Of a stretch of DNA of 64,000 nt, positions 1-7,573 are shown piece after piece. The stretch spans positions 1 through 64,000 of the forward strand of contig NZ_QRDZ01000043.1 in NCBI RefSeq assembly GCF_003386235.1. Direction: 5' to 3'. The stretch's first letter is position 1, and each line of letters opens with the position of its first letter. The notes beneath the pieces are model-generated. The model searched no databases. It had not been told where the DNA came from and saw only the letters and a list, made by a program, of their open reading frames with translations. The stretch is from Cohnella phaseoli. Lineage in GTDB: Bacteria; Bacillota; Bacilli; Paenibacillales; Paenibacillaceae. Made by a program: the position numbers and the translations under genes.

Positions 1-1020
1 AAGGGAAAGCCCAAGGAGAAACGTCCGCTGGGCATCCCGACCATACGGGACAGGGTGTGCCAACAGGCACTGAAAAACAGGTTGGAACCGATCTTTGAAC
101 CCCTGTTCAGCGAATGCAGTTTCGGGTACCGGCCGGGCCGCTCGACCCATCAAGCGATGCGGAAAATTTATCGCGAACTGATGGACGGATGCGAATGGGT
201 GGTCGACGCGGACTTGCGGGACTTTTTCGGGACGGTGCACCATGAGCCGCTCATCGACATGATCGCCGAGCAAATCAGCGACGGGAGAATCCTCAATCTG
301 GTCAGACAAATGCTCGAAGCCGGGTATATGGAAGACGGAAAGAAATACGACACGCCCAGCGGCACACCGCAGGGCAGCGTAGCGAGTCCGCTGTTTAGCA
401 ACATTTACCTGAACCGATTCGATCATGAGATGACGGGCAAAGGATATCGCCTGACGCGTTTTGCCGACGATTGGGTCGTCCTCTGCAAAACGCAGGCGGA
501 AGCCGCGAAGGCACTAAGAGACGCTAGAACGATTCTGGAATCGCTCGGATTGACACTTCACCCGGAGAAAACAAGGATCACCCATATTAAATGGGGATTC
601 GAGTTCTTGGGATATAAACTGAAGCGAGGAAAAGGACTGACGCTGCCGCGGGAAAAGGTGAAAAAGCAACCAAAGATGAACATCTATGCCTTTCCCAAGG
701 ACAAATCAATCCAATCGTTCAGGGACACCATCCGAGCCCGGACACGTAGACGCATTCCGCTGACGGTCTTTGAACTCATTGACTCCATCAACCCCGTCAT
801 ACGGGGATGGGGCAACTATTTCCGTAAAGCCCACGTAAGGAAGCTCTTCAACCGACTTCAACGTTGGATTGTCCGGCGAGTGTGGAGTCACCGTTTTAAA
901 CGCTGGCGCAACAAGGGATGGAAGATGCTACATGAATCCGTTCTCTACTCCAAGTACAGATTGGTAAACCTCTTGTCATTAATACCAGACTTGAACCTGC
1001 GGGCTGCACCCAGAGGGTGA
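1..1020 (+). CDS. ltrA: Group II intron-encoded reverse transcriptase/maturase, 5' end outside window
   Basis: Multifunctional intron protein that assists splicing and copies intron RNA into DNA. The reading frame is open from base 1 (KGKPKEKRPLGIPTIRDRV), so the N-terminus lies upstream of the window. Visible are the RT blocks: SFGYRPGRS, the PQGS motif, the catalytic box RFADDWVVL (FADD instead of the commoner YADD), and a C-terminal maturase X domain (PVIRGWGNYF). No HNH endonuclease domain follows, as in bacterial class C introns. The stop is only about 10 nt before a domain V hairpin, which is the expected position of an ORF in domain IV. About 70 residues are probably missing. Confidence 0.93.
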   Translation, partial: KGKPKEKRPLGIPTIRDRVCQQALKNRLEPIFEPLFSECSFGYRPGRSTHQAMRKIYRELMDGCEWVVDADLRDFFGTVHHEPLIDMIAEQISDGRILNLVRQMLEAGYMEDGKKYDTPSGTPQGSVASPLFSNIYLNRFDHEMTGKGYRLTRFADDWVVLCKTQAEAAKALRDARTILESLGLTLHPEKTRITHIKWGFEFLGYKLKRGKGLTLPREKVKKQPKMNIYAFPKDKSIQSFRDTIRARTRRRIPLTVFELIDSINPVIRGWGNYFRKAHVRKLFNRLQRWIVRRVWSHRFKRWRNKGWKMLHESVLYSKYRLVNLLSLIPDLNLRAAPRG

Positions 1021-1029
1021 CATGAAGGA

Positions 1030-1109
1030 AAGCGGATTGCGGGAAAACTGCACGATCCGTTTGAACGAGCGGACGGAGGAAGGCGCAAGCCGACCTCCTT
1101 CGACTCTAC
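1030..1109 (+). ncRNA. Group II intron domains V and VI (first intron, 3' end)
   Basis: Domain V occupies about 1030-1062, with the catalytic AGC triad at 1031-1033, a GAAA-type loop near 1044, and closing strands AAGCGGAT/ATCCGTTT. Domain VI occupies 1067-1106. Its strands 1067-1084 and 1089-1106 pair around a GCAA loop and leave A1103 bulged, the usual branch-point position. The intron should end within a few bases of CTCTAC at 1104-1109. The structure was read by eye from complementary segments. Confidence 0.8.
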
Positions 1110-1189
1110 ACCGACGAACGCAGGACAACACAACCTGCGGGAGGGAAGGCGCCCTGCTTTGTTCAAGCTTCTTAAGGAGGTACGAGTGA

Positions 1190-2482
1190 GTGAATGCCAA
1201 ATGGCTAACGACACCTAAGGAAAAAGTTCAACAACTCCAAGAGAAGCTAGGTCATGCTGCCAAGACAAGCAAGAGCCGAAAATTCCATGCACTGTATGAC
1301 AAAGTCCATCGAAAGGATGTGCTACAGGAAGCGTGGCGGAGAGTACGGGCGAATAAGGGAGCGGCAGGCGTCGACGGGGAAACGATGACAGCCATCGCGA
1401 AGATCGGCGAAGACCGATTCCTGGCGGAATGCCAGGAACGACTCGTGAACAAGTCATACCGCCCGCAGCCCGTACGTCGTCACTATATCCCCAAGAAGGA
1501 TGGGCGGAAACGCCCGCTAGGCATTCCAACGGTGAGAGACCGCGTCGTACAAATGGCAACCAAACTCGTACTGGAACCCATCTTTGAAGCAGATTTTCAG
1601 GACTGTTCATTCGGTTTCCGACCCAAACGCAGCGCGAAACAAGCGCTGGAGCGAATTCGCAAGGCGTGCAACCGTAAAGGCAATTGGGTGATCGACGTCG
1701 ACATTCAAAGTTACTTTGACAACATCAACCAAGAGAAGCTGATGAAGCTGGTGGAAATGCGCATCAGTGACCGACGCATTCTCAAACTCATTCGACAATG
1801 GCTCGAAGCAGGAGTAATGGAGGAAGGAAAGGTGAGACGCTCCGACTTCGGAACGCCGCAAGGAGGAGTGATCTCCCCGCTCTTGGCCAACATCTACCTG
1901 AACTACTTCGACCGATTGTGGGAAAAGCATGGTAAGGAAGTCGGGGAACTGACGCGATACGCAGATGATTTCGTCGTGGTGTGCAAGACGAGGAAGGAAG
2001 CGCTGCACGCACAGAAGGTAATCCAAGCGATAATGGAGCGACTGGAACTGACCTTGCACCCGGAGAAAACGCGAATTGTGGGGCTATGGACGGGTGAAGA
2101 AGGCTTTGACTTCCTCGGCATGCACCACCGGAAGACAAAAGCAGAAACAGGCCAGAACCGCGTGTACTACACGACCCAGCAATGGCTCTGCAAGAAAGCA
2201 GAGAAGCACATCCGGGAAGTGGTAAAGGAGCGACTGGCGCCGCCGAAGATGCGATATGTCTCGTTCCAGGAACACGTAGACTGGCTCAACCTGAGGATTC
2301 AAGGATGGAAGAACTACTACGCGACACCGTACAGCACGAGATGGATGACCAAACTAGACTGGTACATCCGAACACGGCTGACGAAGTGGTACGCGAAGAA
2401 ACGCCAGCGTTCCCGCTGGCACAGTTCCGGACAGGAAGTAAAATGGTTAAGCCAGATGCATGGATTAAAGACGCTTTTGTAA
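1190..2482 (+). CDS. ltrA: Group II intron-encoded reverse transcriptase/maturase, complete
   Basis: A complete 430-residue intron-encoded protein. It starts at GTG 1190 behind AAGGAGG at 1174-1180. Motifs in order are the RT N-terminal region (ANKGAAGVDGET), KRPLGIPTVRDRVVQ, SFGFRPKRSA, the PQGG motif (TPQGGVISPLLANIYL), the catalytic RYADDFVVV, and the maturase domain with RIQGWKNYY. No HNH domain is present, so it is about the length of endonuclease-less class C proteins. It differs clearly from the first intron protein, so this is not a simple tandem duplication. Only about 80 nt separate the first intron's predicted 3' end from this start. That is too little for domains I-III, which usually need 500 nt or more. 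Confidence 0.95.
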   Translation: MNAKWLTTPKEKVQQLQEKLGHAAKTSKSRKFHALYDKVHRKDVLQEAWRRVRANKGAAGVDGETMTAIAKIGEDRFLAECQERLVNKSYRPQPVRRHYIPKKDGRKRPLGIPTVRDRVVQMATKLVLEPIFEADFQDCSFGFRPKRSAKQALERIRKACNRKGNWVIDVDIQSYFDNINQEKLMKLVEMRISDRRILKLIRQWLEAGVMEEGKVRRSDFGTPQGGVISPLLANIYLNYFDRLWEKHGKEVGELTRYADDFVVVCKTRKEALHAQKVIQAIMERLELTLHPEKTRIVGLWTGEEGFDFLGMHHRKTKAETGQNRVYYTTQQWLCKKAEKHIREVVKERLAPPKMRYVSFQEHVDWLNLRIQGWKNYYATPYSTRWMTKLDWYIRTRLTKWYAKKRQRSRWHSSGQEVKWLSQMHGLKTLL

Positions 2483-2512
2483 GTCGCATGCACATGAATG
2501 ACGAACATCGGA

Positions 2513-2590
2513 AAGCCGTATGAGGGAAAACCTCACGTACGGTTTGATGAGGAGGGGCTGAAGATACTTCAGTCCTTCACTCTAGTCATC
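2513..2590 (+). ncRNA. Group II intron domains V and VI (second intron, 3' end)
   Basis: Domain V is at 2513-2545: AAGCCGT pairs with ACGGTTT, the AGC triad is at 2514-2516, and the inner stem TGAGG/CCTCA closes a purine loop. Domain VI is at 2549-2582. Fifteen left-strand bases (2549-2563) pair with 2567-2582 around a 3-nt loop, leaving A2579 as the single bulged base, the expected branch point. The 3' splice site is placed only roughly, just after CTCTA (2580-2584). Confidence 0.85.
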
Positions 2591-2693
2591 TGAACAGCTC
2601 TGCTTATGGGAAAGCCCCTTTTTTATAGGCACATCTGTACTTTCTCCGCAGCATTTCTTGTGTAATTTCTAAATATTGCTCTTACAGTTAGGG

Positions 2694-2722
2694 TTGACAA
2701 AAAAATCTCTCCCTGTTAACCT
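2694..2722 (+). promoter_or_regulatory. Putative promoter of the zinc operon
   Basis: A perfect TTGACA -35 box is at 2694-2699. A weak -10 (TAACCT, 2717-2722) follows at 17 nt spacing and directly abuts the first Zur box. The -10 is the uncertain part. Confidence 0.45.
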
Positions 2723-2724
2723 CT

Positions 2725-2743
2725 AATAGTAATTATTACGATT
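2725..2743 (+). promoter_or_regulatory. Zur box 1
   Basis: A 9-1-9 inverted repeat, AATAGTAAT-T-ATTACGATT, with one mismatch to the Bacillus Zur consensus half-site AATCGTAAT. It lies just downstream of the presumed -10, where Zur binding would block transcription when zinc is sufficient. Confidence 0.75.
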
Positions 2744-2756
2744 AACAAAGAGAAGA

Positions 2757-2779
2757 AAGCCGGACCACAAGTCCGGTTT
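2757..2779 (+). terminator. Leader hairpin between the two Zur boxes
   Basis: AAGCCGGAC and GTCCGGTTT pair completely (one G-U) around a 5-nt loop. The following CCCTTT is a poor T-tract, so this may be a weak attenuator or an mRNA stability element rather than a true terminator. Confidence 0.45.
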
Positions 2780-2792
2780 CCCTTTGGACTAG

Positions 2793-2811
2793 AATCGTAA
2801 TGATTACGATT
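2793..2811 (+). promoter_or_regulatory. Zur box 2 (perfect palindrome)
   Basis: AATCGTAAT-G-ATTACGATT is a perfect 9-1-9 dyad matching the Bacillus Zur operator. It lies 24 bp upstream of the znuB start and 68 bp from box 1, with the leader hairpin between them. Confidence 0.85.
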
Positions 2812-2835
2812 AAACAACAAGAGGTGTAGAAAACG

Positions 2836-3687
2836 ATGCTTCACTACGACTTCATGCAGAGGGCGTTTCTGGCCGGAGGGGCGATCGCGATGATTGCGTC
2901 GGTGCTGGGAGTTTATCTGATGCTGAGAGGGCAGGCGCTAATGGCGGATATGCTGTCGCATGTGTCGTTGGCGGGGGTGACTGCGGGGGCGTTGGCGCGG
3001 GGGAGTCCGGCGCTGGCCGGATTTGTAGTTGCGGTGATTGGGGCAATTGTGGCGGAAAATGTTCGTCGGTCGTATCGATCGTACTCCGATGTGTCTGTCG
3101 CGATTATTATGATCGGCGGGTTGTCTACGGCGGTTGTGCTAATGTCGCTCAATCCCGGTGTGGGGAGAAGCTTTAGCTCGTACTTGTTCGGATCGGTCGT
3201 AGCCGTCCGACAGACGGAGATCGGCTTAATTGCGGCGGTTGCGGTCGTGGGCGGCGCATTTTTCTACCTTTGCCGGAAGGCGCTCTACTTGATGGCCTTC
3301 GATGAAGAGACGGCGCAGGTGAGAGGCATTCCGGTCCGTCTCGTATCGCTCCTGTTCAGTACGATGACCGGAATGATCGTCGCCGCGGCGATGCCGATCG
3401 TTGGCGTGCTGCTCGTATCGTCGCTGATTGTGCTTCCCGCCGCTCTGGCGATTCGAGTTGCGCCGAGCTTTAACGCGGCAGTTGGGCTGGCGATGCTGGT
3501 CGGCGTAGGCGGAGTTTTCACGGGGCTATCCGCTTCCTACGAACTGAGCACGCCCCCGGGAGGAACGATAGCGTTGACGCTGCTTGTTATTCTGGGCGCC
3601 GGAATTGCGCTAAAGAAGGCTGCGATTAAAATATCAGTTTTACGAGGAAAATCAAGGAGGATTTCACGGAATGAAAAGTTGGTATAA
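2836..3687 (+). CDS. znuB: Zinc ABC transporter permease, ZnuB/AdcB family
   Basis: Integral membrane subunit of a high-affinity Zn(II) importer. The 283 residues form about eight hydrophobic segments and carry family signatures such as ALMADMLSHVSLAGV near residue 35 and the C-terminal STPPGGTI. The start ATG follows GAGGTG at 2821-2826. It overlaps znuA by 17 nt, so the two are translationally coupled. Two Zur boxes lie immediately upstream, so expression should rise on zinc starvation. The usual partner ATPase gene znuC (adcC) is not upstream, where the group II introns lie, nor downstream. It must be encoded elsewhere or have been lost. Confidence 0.93.
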   Translation: MLHYDFMQRAFLAGGAIAMIASVLGVYLMLRGQALMADMLSHVSLAGVTAGALARGSPALAGFVVAVIGAIVAENVRRSYRSYSDVSVAIIMIGGLSTAVVLMSLNPGVGRSFSSYLFGSVVAVRQTEIGLIAAVAVVGGAFFYLCRKALYLMAFDEETAQVRGIPVRLVSLLFSTMTGMIVAAAMPIVGVLLVSSLIVLPAALAIRVAPSFNAAVGLAMLVGVGGVFTGLSASYELSTPPGGTIALTLLVILGAGIALKKAAIKISVLRGKSRRISRNEKLV

Positions 3688-4837
3688 AGGTATGGCTGGA
3701 ATCGCGATCGCTGCACTGTTGGTCGCGGGATGTGGACAATCGAAGGAAAATAACCCGGCGAGCGGGAGCCAAGCGAGCGGAACGACGGCCAATGAAGCGA
3801 CGGCAAGCAGCGGTTCGTCGAACCCAAATAAATTGCAAATCGTCGCTTCTTTCTATCCGATGGCCGAGTTTGCCAGACAAGTGGCCGGGGAGTATGCGGA
3901 TGTCGTTAGCTTGATCCCGTCCGGAACCGAGCCGCACGATTGGGAGCCGACTCCTAAGGATGCGGCGTCGATTCAAGAGGCGGACGTCTTCGTCTACAAC
4001 GGTATCGTGGAGGGCTGGGCGGAGAAGACGCTCGAGAGCGTCAAGAACGACAAGCGAATCGACGTGAAGGCGATCGAAGGAATCGATTTGATCGAAGGAT
4101 CGCACGATCATGGGCACGAGCATGGTCACGAAGAGGATGAACACGACCATGAGCACGGGGATGAAGACGCTCACGAGGACGAGCATGCTCATGAGGATGA
4201 ACACGCACACGAAGGCGAGGATGTCCAGGCCGAGGAACACGAACACGAAGATGAGCACGCCCATGAAGGCGAATCGGAAACTGCTGAGCACGATGAACAT
4301 GAGCACAGCCATGAATTGGACCCTCACGTATGGCTGGATCCGACTCTTGCCCAGCAGCAGGTGCGCAACATCCAGGCGGCGCTGGAGCAGGCCGACCCTG
4401 AGCATAAGGACAATTACCGGGAGAACGCGGAGGCTTACATAGCCAAGCTTCAAGAGCTCGACCGGAAATTCAAGGATGAGCTGAACGGCGCGACAAGGAA
4501 GGAGTTTGTGACGCAGCACGCGGCATTCGGGTATTTGGCGAAGGCTTATGGGCTGACGCAGATTCCGATCTCGGGACTATCGCCGGAGCAGGAGCCTTCT
4601 CCCGAGCAAATGGCGAAGGTTGTGGAGCTGGCGAAGGAGCATGGAGTGAAGACGATTTTCTTCGAGACGTTAGTCGATCCGAAGGTCGCTCAAGCGATTG
4701 CGGACGAGATCGGCGCGGCGACGGATGTGCTGAATCCGCTCGAAGGCTTGACCGAGGAGGATATTGCAGCCGGACTGGACTATCTCGGGATTATGTCCAA
4801 CAACCTTACTGCGCTGGCCAAGTCGTTGAAGAATTAA
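3671..4837 (+). CDS. znuA: Zinc ABC transporter substrate-binding lipoprotein with long His-rich loop
   Basis: Surface lipoprotein that captures zinc for ZnuB. The signal peptide ends in the lipobox VAGC with Cys21. A Ser/Thr/Asn/Gly-rich linker follows (about 22-53), then the cluster A-I fold. Metal ligands are likely His89 (TEPHDWEP) and the later His in LDPHVWLDP (about 219). Between them, residues 145-214 are almost entirely His, Asp and Glu, a metal-buffering loop of about 70 residues that is longer than in many ZnuA proteins. Start ATG 3671 follows AAGGAGG at 3654-3660. At 388 aa it is long because of this loop. Confidence 0.95.
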   Translation: MKSWYKGMAGIAIAALLVAGCGQSKENNPASGSQASGTTANEATASSGSSNPNKLQIVASFYPMAEFARQVAGEYADVVSLIPSGTEPHDWEPTPKDAASIQEADVFVYNGIVEGWAEKTLESVKNDKRIDVKAIEGIDLIEGSHDHGHEHGHEEDEHDHEHGDEDAHEDEHAHEDEHAHEGEDVQAEEHEHEDEHAHEGESETAEHDEHEHSHELDPHVWLDPTLAQQQVRNIQAALEQADPEHKDNYRENAEAYIAKLQELDRKFKDELNGATRKEFVTQHAAFGYLAKAYGLTQIPISGLSPEQEPSPEQMAKVVELAKEHGVKTIFFETLVDPKVAQAIADEIGAATDVLNPLEGLTEEDIAAGLDYLGIMSNNLTALAKSLKN

Positions 4838-4880
4838 AATATTGTACGGAATCCAATTGAACCGACAAGGAGATGCGACA

Positions 4881-6098
4881 ATGAGCAAAGACAAATTGCC
4901 GGTAACAGTGCTGAGCGGGTATTTAGGTGCGGGGAAAACGACGATTCTGAATCATGTGCTGAACAACCGGGATGGCTTAAGGGTTGCCGTCATCGTGAAC
5001 GATCTGGGGGAAGTGAACATCGATGCCGACCTGATCAAGGATGGAGGCGGATTGTCGAGTACGGAGGAGAAGCTGGTGGAAATGTCCAACGGCTGCATCT
5101 GCTGCACGCTGCGCGAGGATTTGCTGCAAGAGGTGGAGCGGCTGGCGAAAGAAGATCGTTTCGATTACATTCTGATCGAATCGACGGGAATCGGCGAGCC
5201 GGTCCCTGTCGCTCAGACCTTCTCATATATCGACGAGGAGCTTGGCATCGACTTGACGAAGTTTTGCCGGCTCGATTGCATGGTAACGGTGGTGGACGCT
5301 TATCGGTTCTGGAAGGATTTTGGCTCAGGGGATTCGCTGATGGATCGCAAGCAGGAGGTCGGGGAAAACGATACGCGCGAGGTCGTCGACCTGCTCATCG
5401 ACCAGATCGAGTTCTGCGATGTGCTTATTCTGAATAAATGCGACAGAGTGGAGGCACAGGAGCTTGCCGAGCTGGAAAAGGTGCTCAAAGCTTTGCAGCC
5501 GCGAGCCAAGCTTATTCGGTCTGAGTATGGGCGGATTGAGCCGTCGGCTATTTTGAATACGGGGCTGTTCGATTTTGAGACGGCCAGCCGATCGGCGGGA
5601 TGGATCCAGGAAATGGAGAAGGATCACCATGTTCCGGAAACGGAAGAGTACGGGATCGCTTCATTCGTGTACGAGAGAGCGCGCCCCTTTCATCCGGAGC
5701 GTCTCATGGCCTGGATGAGCGATTGGCCGTCCGAGGTCGTACGCGCCAAGGGAATCGTCTGGTTGGCTACGCGGAGCCAAATGGCGCAAAGTTTCAGCCA
5801 AGCCGGGCCTTCGATTCAATTCGGTCCTGCGGGCTACTGGGTGGCGGCATTGCCGGACGCTGAGCGGGACGCGATTCTAAGAGACGAGCCAAAGGTGGCC
5901 GAGCACTGGCATCCGTTGTACGGAGATCGGATCAATAAGCTCGTGTTTATCGGCATCGAGATGAACCGGGGACAGCTTACGGCCGAGTTGGACGAATGCT
6001 TGCTGACGGATGAGGAGCTGGCGATGAATTGGTCGACTTTCCGGGACGGTTTTCCGAATGGGTCGGCGGAACAGATGGAGGAGCAATTCCAGGCGTAA
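4881..6098 (+). CDS. COG0523 (CobW/YciC/ZagA-type) GTPase, putative zinc metallochaperone
   Basis: G3E-family GTPase thought to deliver zinc to client proteins under deficiency. The Walker A motif GYLGAGKT is at residues 13-20 and the diagnostic CxCC metal motif is Cys72-Ile-Cys74-Cys75. A CobW C-terminal domain follows, and the length is about 405 aa. I chose ATG 4881 because AAGGAG (4867-4872) precedes it by 8 nt; an upstream in-frame ATG at 4842 has no good site. The gene is third in the Zur operon, 43 nt after znuA. A 132-bp stretch (5230-5361) is duplicated at 9511-9642. Confidence 0.93.
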   Translation: MSKDKLPVTVLSGYLGAGKTTILNHVLNNRDGLRVAVIVNDLGEVNIDADLIKDGGGLSSTEEKLVEMSNGCICCTLREDLLQEVERLAKEDRFDYILIESTGIGEPVPVAQTFSYIDEELGIDLTKFCRLDCMVTVVDAYRFWKDFGSGDSLMDRKQEVGENDTREVVDLLIDQIEFCDVLILNKCDRVEAQELAELEKVLKALQPRAKLIRSEYGRIEPSAILNTGLFDFETASRSAGWIQEMEKDHHVPETEEYGIASFVYERARPFHPERLMAWMSDWPSEVVRAKGIVWLATRSQMAQSFSQAGPSIQFGPAGYWVAALPDAERDAILRDEPKVAEHWHPLYGDRINKLVFIGIEMNRGQLTAELDECLLTDEELAMNWSTFRDGFPNGSAEQMEEQFQA

Positions 6099-6135
6099 GC
6101 GAGCTACAGGTTAAGCGAATAGAGAGGTGAGCAGC

Positions 6136-6285
6136 ATGAGAGTAATCGTCACTTTGGCCTGCACGGAGTGCGGCGACCGCAACTATACGGTATCGAAAAA
6201 CAAACGAACGCATCCGTCGCGACTGGAGCTTAGAAAATACAGCCCGCGGCTCAAGAAGCATACGCTTCATCGGGAAGTGAGATAA
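6136..6285 (+). CDS. rpmG: 50S ribosomal protein L33 paralogue lacking the second zinc-ligand pair
   Basis: A 49-residue L33 (MRVIVTLACTECGDRNYTV at the start, KKHTLHREVR at the end) that starts at ATG 6136 behind GAGAGGTGA. The first pair Cys9/Cys12 is kept. The second region reads KYSPRLKK instead of KYCP-type sequences, so Ser36 replaces cysteine and a complete zinc site cannot form. In Bacillus, Zur-controlled L33/L31 copies replace zinc-dependent versions during starvation and release zinc. Its place at the end of the Zur operon suggests the same role here. The half-lost motif is unusual, since most zinc-free copies lack all four cysteines. Confidence 0.9.
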   Translation: MRVIVTLACTECGDRNYTVSKNKRTHPSRLELRKYSPRLKKHTLHREVR

Positions 6286-6299
6286 CTAGGAAACGCGAA

Positions 6300-6341
6300 A
6301 CGGAAGAGGATGTCCTTATTCAGGGGCATCCTCTTCCGTTA
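6300..6341 (+). terminator. Terminator of the zinc operon
   Basis: ACGGAAGAGGATG (6300-6312) and CATCCTCTTCCGT (6327-6339) are perfectly complementary, 13 bp with a 14-nt loop. The T-tract is weak. It separates the zinc operon from the convergent deacetylase gene and may work in both directions. Confidence 0.75.
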
Positions 6342-6367
6342 TGTAGGCTCCTCTCCTTGAGGGCAAC

Positions 6368-7312
6368 TCATCCCGTATAAGCTTTAATCTTTTTCAGTTG
6401 CCCGATTGTCGTCTCCGGATCCATCCCCACTTTGGCGGCATTGATTCTGAAGCCTTTGGCATCGGAGCGGGAATTGACTCCCTTCTCGATTGTGAAGGAA
6501 ATTTGGATGTCAAGCGACTTCAGCGCTTCCATTACGGTGTCGTTATAAGCGCCGTAAGGGAAGCACAGGATGCTGTCGGTGTTGCCGAGCTCCTCCTTCA
6601 ACCGTTCCTCCGCTTTCTTCAGATCGTCGATAATCCGCTGCCTGGCCTCCTCCTTCGTTTCCTGACGTTTTTTATTGATCAGATACTTGCGTGCCGTAAG
6701 CGCAGGCTTCGACTTGCCCCTCTCGTTCACATCGGCATACGCATGCGAATCATAAGTGTGAGAGTAGAAGGTCATACCGTCCTTCTGCATCTCGCGCATT
6801 TGATCCCAGGTCATCTTGGGGACTCCGATCCGCTCGTCGATAGACCTGACGATGAGGAAAGCGGTGGCCGGATAGCCGTATTCCTTCAGCACCGGATACG
6901 CCAGCTTGTAGAAGCTTTCATAGCCGTCGTCAAAGGTAATCAGTACCGCATTGTCAGGCACCTTTCCCCCCTTAAGAACGAAGTCCGAATACTCCTTCAT
7001 GCCGATGACCCGGAATCCGCTTGTCTTCAATAGCTCCATCTGTTTCTTAAAAACTTCCGCCGATAACGCCTTTTTCGTCGTCTTGCCTTTGACGAGATCG
7101 TGATACATCAATACGGCGACCCGATCCTTATAGTAAACCTTACTTTTTTTCGATATTGCCTTCTTCTTATATACCGTTACCGCTCCAGTTTCAAGCTTAG
7201 TTGCCTTCCCTTCTGCATGTGTGGGTACTTCCTTGTTGCAGGCAGCGAGGATGATAGAAACCAGTATTACCAATGAAATCACGGATGCCCAAGACCTTCT
7301 GCGTAAAAACAT
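6368..7312 (-). CDS. Polysaccharide deacetylase family lipoprotein
   Basis: NodB-fold carbohydrate esterase (CE4), predicted to be anchored outside the membrane. The signal peptide ends in the lipobox LAAC with Cys25. After a Lys-rich linker come MYHDL, the metal-binding Asp pair in ITFDDGYESF (about 125-134), the His pair in YSHTYDSH (about 185-192), and CFPYGAYND. These match the PgaB/IcaB-type N-deacetylases of amino-sugar polymers or peptidoglycan. The insertion of about 55 charged residues before the FPYG motif is also typical of that subgroup. The substrate cannot be read from the sequence. The gene stands alone, convergent with the zinc operon. Confidence 0.9.
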   Translation of the reverse strand: MFLRRRSWASVISLVILVSIILAACNKEVPTHAEGKATKLETGAVTVYKKKAISKKSKVYYKDRVAVLMYHDLVKGKTTKKALSAEVFKKQMELLKTSGFRVIGMKEYSDFVLKGGKVPDNAVLITFDDGYESFYKLAYPVLKEYGYPATAFLIVRSIDERIGVPKMTWDQMREMQKDGMTFYSHTYDSHAYADVNERGKSKPALTARKYLINKKRQETKEEARQRIIDDLKKAEERLKEELGNTDSILCFPYGAYNDTVMEALKSLDIQISFTIEKGVNSRSDAKGFRINAAKVGMDPETTIGQLKKIKAYTG

Positions 7313-7469
7313 AAAACGAATCTCCTCCTTCTATATGAGGAGGATTATACAGATGACATCTTAATGGAATGGCTCACGACTGCTTAAAAAATAGTGGACA
7401 GGTTCTTAAAGAAACCTTAATTGCGGCAATCCGGGTAAGGGGAGGAGGGGAACGGGAGGGGAGACGCGC

Positions 7470-7558
7470 AAGGGGCTGTCCCATAAGTAGGGGCGTACAA
7501 CATTCACTATCGATCATCCATTCGTACGACTCTTTTCTACTTATAAGACAGCCTCTTG
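7470..7558. repeat. Imperfect inverted repeat of about 89 bp, MITE-like or terminator
   Basis: Left arm 7470-7490 and right arm 7538-7558 are 21-bp inverted copies with about three mismatches. Both contain the GGCTGTC..ATAAGTAG core, and the loop contains further CGTAC dyads. Ends of the type GAGGCTGTC resemble terminal repeats of some IS families (IS1182-like, from memory). It lies 15 nt beyond the stop of the minus-strand stalk-domain gene, so it could also terminate that transcript. Confidence 0.45.
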
Positions 7559-7573
7559 ATTAACGCAATAAGC

